From positions 86,904-150,903 of the forward strand of contig CAYYRC010000004.1 of NCBI GenBank assembly GCA_964474045.1: a stretch of DNA of 64,000 nt, read 5' to 3'. The position numbers and the translations under genes were made by a program. Shown here piece by piece: positions 61,205 to 64,000 of this stretch. The stretch's first letter is position 1; every line of letters begins with the position of its first letter. The notes below the pieces were generated by a model. That model did not search any database. It had not been told where the DNA came from and saw nothing but the letters and a program-made list of their open reading frames with translations. This stretch comes from JACJWR01 sp964474045 (GTDB taxonomy: Bacteria; Actinomycetota; Actinomycetes; S36-B12; UBA10799).

Positions 61205-62233
61205 CTACCGAGCGGGCGTCACCGACCATGCGCGCACCGCTCCCAGCCCCCGTAACGCGCGCGGGCGCAGGGTGCGCAGGTAGAACCTGGGGTCGCCCAG
61301 TAGCCCGCGCGCGCAGGCGTCATCGACCAGCGTGGCACCGGGCCGAGCCAGCGCGGTCAGGCGGCTGGCCTGGTTGACAGTGGTGCCGAAGACATCGCCC
61401 ATCCGTGTCACGACCTCGCCGAAGGCCATACCGACGCGCAGCTGCGGCACGTCCTGACCCTGGCCGTGGGCGGCGTGCAGGCCGAAGGCGGTCTCGACGG
61501 CGGAGTCGGGCTCGTCCGCGACGAACATCACCTCATCGCCGAGGGTCTTGATCAGCCGCGCGCCGGTGGCGGCGACGACGTCGGCGCTGTCGTGCTCGAA
61601 GGAGGTCACCAGGTCCGCCAGGCGGTCGTCGGGGAGCTGGCGGCTCAACCGGGTGAACCCCACGAGGTCGGCGAACCCCACCACGAGCTGACCGGCCTCG
61701 TCGTCGTCGCCCTCGTCGGCGGCATCGACGCTGCGCTGGATCGCGGCTGCGAGCTGACGCCGCCAGGCGTAGACCAGCATGTCCTCCAGGCTGGGCAGCA
61801 GAGCCGCCGTCAGCTCCGCGACCTTCTCGACGTGCTCATGGCGCAGGGTGTTCTCGTCCGGGATCTCCCCCTGGCGGGCAAGCAGCCGGGCCAGCGTCCC
61901 GGTCTGCCACTCGGCCATTCGGGAGGTCGTCTGACCCAGGCTGCGCACCACATCGAGGGCCTCGGACTTGTCCAGCACCCCGGCGGCGACCAGGCGATGG
62001 ACCGCCTCGAGCGCCTCCAGATCACGTGCGGTGAAGGCGTCCGAGTCGCCCACATCCGCGAACCCCATCGCCCGCCAGTACTGCCGGGCATCCTCCAGCG
62101 ACATCCCCGCGGCCTGCGCAACCTCCTCCCGGCTCATGGTCCGCGGCGCGCCCAGGACGGTCTCGATGAGCGAGTCGGTGATCGAGTGCAGCTCGCTCAC
62201 CGCCGTCGGGTCGGACCCCCCGCCCGAGGACAT
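61205..62233 (-). CDS. Class III adenylate cyclase with N-terminal regulatory domain (Rv1264-like)
   Basis: Makes cAMP from ATP. The 342-residue soluble protein has an N-terminal helical domain (about 30-165: MSREEVAQAAGMSLEDARQYW, DLEALEAVHRLV) like the pH-sensing autoinhibitory domain of Rv1264, then a catalytic domain in which all key residues are present: D189 and D233 (metals), K229 and D280 (adenine), N287 and R291 (transition state). Likely a homodimer. Its ATG overlaps the stop of the PH-domain gene (TGATG). Confidence 0.88.
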   Translation of the reverse strand: MSSGGGSDPTAVSELHSITDSLIETVLGAPRTMSREEVAQAAGMSLEDARQYWRAMGFADVGDSDAFTARDLEALEAVHRLVAAGVLDKSEALDVVRSLGQTTSRMAEWQTGTLARLLARQGEIPDENTLRHEHVEKVAELTAALLPSLEDMLVYAWRRQLAAAIQRSVDAADEGDDDEAGQLVVGFADLVGFTRLSRQLPDDRLADLVTSFEHDSADVVAATGARLIKTLGDEVMFVADEPDSAVETAFGLHAAHGQGQDVPQLRVGMAFGEVVTRMGDVFGTTVNQASRLTALARPGATLVDDACARGLLGDPRFYLRTLRPRALRGLGAVRAWSVTPAR

Positions 62234-62934
62234 CAGGTCTGGCCGGCGGGCGGCGCCGGCGGTCGCGGCTGCTGCTGCTCATCGGCGGCGGAGGCTGTGC
62301 CGGGGGCGGGGGGCAGCGGTGTCGAACCGGCACCCTCCTGACGTCCCGCGCCGCCGTCAGCCTGCAGCACCTCCGGGGTCTGGCCGCTGCGGAGCTGCTG
62401 CTCGAAGAGTTCCGAGCGCGCGGCGCGGAAGGCGTCATCATCGTCGTGCAGGCGGTAGACCTCGCGCTGGACCTGCTCGACGTTGGGGACGTTGGCGACC
62501 ACCAGCATCCCGTGTTCGGAGGCGCTCTCGATGACGAGGGTGCCGCTGTTGAAGATGCGCTCCAGCACGGTGTGCTCGAAGCTAACGTTGTTGACCTTGG
62601 ATAGCGGCATGTCCCGACCCTTGCGGGCGATGAGGCCCGTGCGGATGATGATGCGTCGGTTGGTGAAGACGTACTGCGTCGACAGCCAGGCGATGAGCGG
62701 GCGGATGAAGAGGAACACCAGCAGGAAGACCGCGACGATGACGATCGCCCACCGCAGGATGCTCGCGAGCCCGCTGTCCGACGACAGCCACGATCCCAGC
62801 TTCGCCGACAGGAACGCAGCCACCCCGACGATGACCAGAAGCCACACGATGGGCAGGATCATCGAGCGCCAGTGGGGCCGAAGCTCGAACTCCACCTCTT
62901 CGCCGTTGGCAAGCAGCTTCTGCGGATATCCCAT
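62233..62934 (-). CDS. PH-domain (bPH2/DUF304) membrane protein (Rv3278c-like)
   Basis: A 233-residue protein: MGYPQKLLANGEEVEFELRP at the start, two transmembrane helices (about 27-45 and 60-82), then a bacterial PH domain (YVFTNRRIIIRTGLIARKG, LSKVNNVSFEHTVLERIF) and a Pro/Gln-rich tail. Function unknown. ATG 62934; 19 nt after birA, with cyclase overlapping downstream, so birA-PH-cyclase form one transcript. Confidence 0.87.
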   Translation of the reverse strand: MGYPQKLLANGEEVEFELRPHWRSMILPIVWLLVIVGVAAFLSAKLGSWLSSDSGLASILRWAIVIVAVFLLVFLFIRPLIAWLSTQYVFTNRRIIIRTGLIARKGRDMPLSKVNNVSFEHTVLERIFNSGTLVIESASEHGMLVVANVPNVEQVQREVYRLHDDDDAFRAARSELFEQQLRSGQTPEVLQADGGAGRQEGAGSTPLPPAPGTASAADEQQQPRPPAPPAGQT

Positions 62935-62953
62935 GGCCGAATGGTGGCAGAAA

Positions 62954-63826
62954 TCACATCCGGGCGGAGCGCAGATGCACGACGTCGCCGACGGTGACGC
63001 GCTCCACGCGCCCTTCCGCTGGCCGGGCGACGAGCAGGTGCCCGTCGTCATCCACCGCCGTGGCGGTGCCGCGCAGCGTCGAACCGTCGGCGCGCACAAC
63101 CGCGACCTCGGCCCCGACCGTCCGGCACAGCCGCCGGTACTCGGCCAGCAGCGCCGCGCGGTCCCGCCGCGCCTGCGCCCAGGCCGCCACGATCTCGAGC
63201 ACAACGTCAGCGAGCAGCTCCTCCCGGCGCAACCCCGGTGTCAGCCCGAGGGACCGCAGCCCCACGGCCTGTGGGACCGGGGCCTGCTGCGGTTCCAGAT
63301 CGACGTTGAGACCGACCCCCATCACGATCCCGCGCGGCACCAGTTCCACCAGGATCCCGCCGGCCTTCCAGGGCTGGGTCGGACCGCGCTCGCCGTCGGC
63401 GATGACATCGTTCGGCCACTTCAGGCCCACCGCGGCACCGTGGTCGCGGCAGGCGCGCACGGTGCCCACGCCCGAAGCCAGGGGGGCGAGCGGTACCGAA
63501 CGCCCAGCCGAGGGGCCGCCGGCGTCCACCAGCACGCTGAACATGAGGCCAGATGCCCCGGGGGACTGCCATTGCCGGTCCAGCCTGCCGCGTCCCGCCG
63601 TCTGGCGGTCAGCGGCGACAGCGGCCCAGCCGGACAGCTCGGTGCTCGCCGGCGGCAGCCCGGCAGCGACCCGGTTGGTGGAGTCGCACTGCGCCAGCAC
63701 CGTGATCCGGCCGGTCGCGCCGCGCTCGACCAGCAGCCGCGCCACCAGCCGACCGTCGAGCACCGGCGCGGCGGCGCCGACGCTGGCTGACGACGCCCCA
63801 TCCGCGCTGCTGCCTGGTTCGGTCAC
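62954..63826 (-). CDS. birA: Biotin--[acetyl-CoA carboxylase] ligase
   Basis: Activates biotin as biotinyl-AMP and attaches it to carboxylase carrier domains. The 290-residue protein lacks the N-terminal DNA-binding domain of E. coli BirA (so no repressor role). It has DRQTAGRGRLDRQW, the biotinyl-AMP loop, LKWPNDVI (catalytic Lys) and GVGLNVDL. The GTG at 63826 has a TACCGT box 6 nt upstream. It diverges from accD5, one of its client systems, with 38 nt between starts. Confidence 0.93.
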   Translation of the reverse strand: MTEPGSSADGASSASVGAAAPVLDGRLVARLLVERGATGRITVLAQCDSTNRVAAGLPPASTELSGWAAVAADRQTAGRGRLDRQWQSPGASGLMFSVLVDAGGPSAGRSVPLAPLASGVGTVRACRDHGAAVGLKWPNDVIADGERGPTQPWKAGGILVELVPRGIVMGVGLNVDLEPQQAPVPQAVGLRSLGLTPGLRREELLADVVLEIVAAWAQARRDRAALLAEYRRLCRTVGAEVAVVRADGSTLRGTATAVDDDGHLLVARPAEGRVERVTVGDVVHLRSARM

Positions 63827-63832
63827 GTTGCT

Positions 63833-63838
63833 ACGGTA
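63833..63838 (-). promoter_or_regulatory. -10 box (TACCGT) of a probable leaderless birA promoter
   Basis: On the minus strand TACCGT ends 6 nt before the birA GTG. The 38-base divergent region also holds an 11-bp dyad gggtcagaccc (63840-63850), in the short gap before accD5. Confidence 0.5.
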
Positions 63839-63864
63839 CGGGTCAGACCCTTTGTGGAGGTGCC

Positions 63865-64000
63865 ATGACCGCGCAGCCAGCGGAACAGCTCGACCCGACG
63901 ACCACGGCGGCCAAGCTCGCCGAGCTCAGCCGCCGCCGCGAGGCAGCCGAGAACGCCGGTTCCGAGAAGGCGATCGCCAAGCAGCACGCCAAGGGCAAGA
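63865..64000 (+). CDS. accD5: Propionyl/acyl-CoA carboxylase beta subunit, N-terminal part (continues beyond window)
   Basis: Forty-five codons are present: TTTAAKLAELSRRREAAENA and IAKQHAKGK match the N-terminus of AccD5-type carboxyltransferases (TAGKLAELHKRREE, VHAKGK in M. tuberculosis). GGAGG lies 4 nt before the ATG at 63865. The birA-accD5 divergent arrangement equals Rv3279c-Rv3280. The rest of the gene lies outside the window. Confidence 0.85.
   Translation, partial: MTAQPAEQLDPTTTAAKLAELSRRREAAENAGSEKAIAKQHAKGK

Overview
The window looks like a chromosomal segment of a high-GC Gram-positive bacterium of the Actinomycetota. Supporting content: a WhiB regulator, the full F420 set fbiA/fbiB/fbiC, a long-form hibernation factor beside secA, DUF3499 and TIGR03089 proteins, LytR-CpsA-Psr enzymes, a DUF222/13E12-type HNH nuclease, GTG-rich starts, and many start codons with a TAnnnT -10 box only 6-7 nt upstream (leaderless style). 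From recalled gene order, the right two thirds (about 14.8-64 kb) run broadly parallel to the Mycobacterium tuberculosis interval Rv3240c-Rv3280 (secA1, hpf, comF ... sahH ... manA-SIS-manB-DUF3499, whiB2, fbiA-fbiB, manC, cpsA-like, TIGR03089, fadE25-purE-purK-GtrA, PH-birA-accD5). There are clear differences: no mtrAB-lpqB and no wbbL/rmlD, an inserted fbiC, and an inserted LCP/glycosyltransferase/helicase block. This points to a non-mycobacterial actinomycete; no genus can be assigned from sequence alone.

Layout. 1-9.1 kb: end of a patatin-like lipase, class I fumarase and a class V PLP enzyme on the plus strand; then PIN-PhoH, a Z-isoprenyl diphosphate synthase and a hypothetical gene on the minus strand; then DinB-like and AlkD-like genes and a convergent hypothetical. 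9.3-14.8 kb: a tightly coupled operon of a GT2-GtrA fusion, a GT39 membrane glycosyltransferase, a response regulator and a histidine kinase. 14.8-21 kb: secA, GNAT, an atypical LuxR-type regulator, hpf and comF. 21-31.9 kb: a membrane protein, aldo/keto reductase, CPBP protease, ahcY, then a whiB-led minus-strand operon (whiB, metallopeptidase-like, DUF3499, manB, Trm112-like, SIS isomerase, manA, CDF transporter). 31.9-36.8 kb: fbiC divergent from fbiA-fbiB. 36.8-39.6 kb: AlkA-type glycosylase, CPBP protease, manC. 39.7-49 kb: TIGR03089, LCP, a degenerate CDP-alcohol phosphotransferase coupled to a GT2, a second LCP and a DUF3516-type helicase. 49-64 kb: HNH nuclease, fadE25-like, SOUL, purE/purK, aldose epimerase, a second acyl-CoA dehydrogenase, GtrA, a two-component pair, an acyl-CoA carboxyltransferase, a class III adenylate cyclase, a PH-domain protein, birA and the start of accD5.

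How the genes fit together. manB, manA, the SIS isomerase and manC supply mannose-1-phosphate and GDP-mannose or a related activated sugar. The polyprenyl phosphate enzyme, GT2/GT39/GtrA proteins and LCP enzymes are the expected users in cell-envelope glycan assembly. birA, the two carboxyltransferase genes and the two acyl-CoA dehydrogenases form an acyl-CoA metabolism end-block. fbiA/B/C build coenzyme F420. I saw no tRNA, rRNA, CRISPR array, insertion sequence, prophage or replication origin. No stretch over 300 bases lacks a gene: the longest gaps are 51009-51298 and 19985-20271. I did not find a clear-cut undescribed system. The best leads are a CDP-alcohol phosphotransferase pseudoenzyme coupled to a glycosyltransferase between two LCP genes, and a perfect 18-bp hairpin just inside a response-regulator gene.
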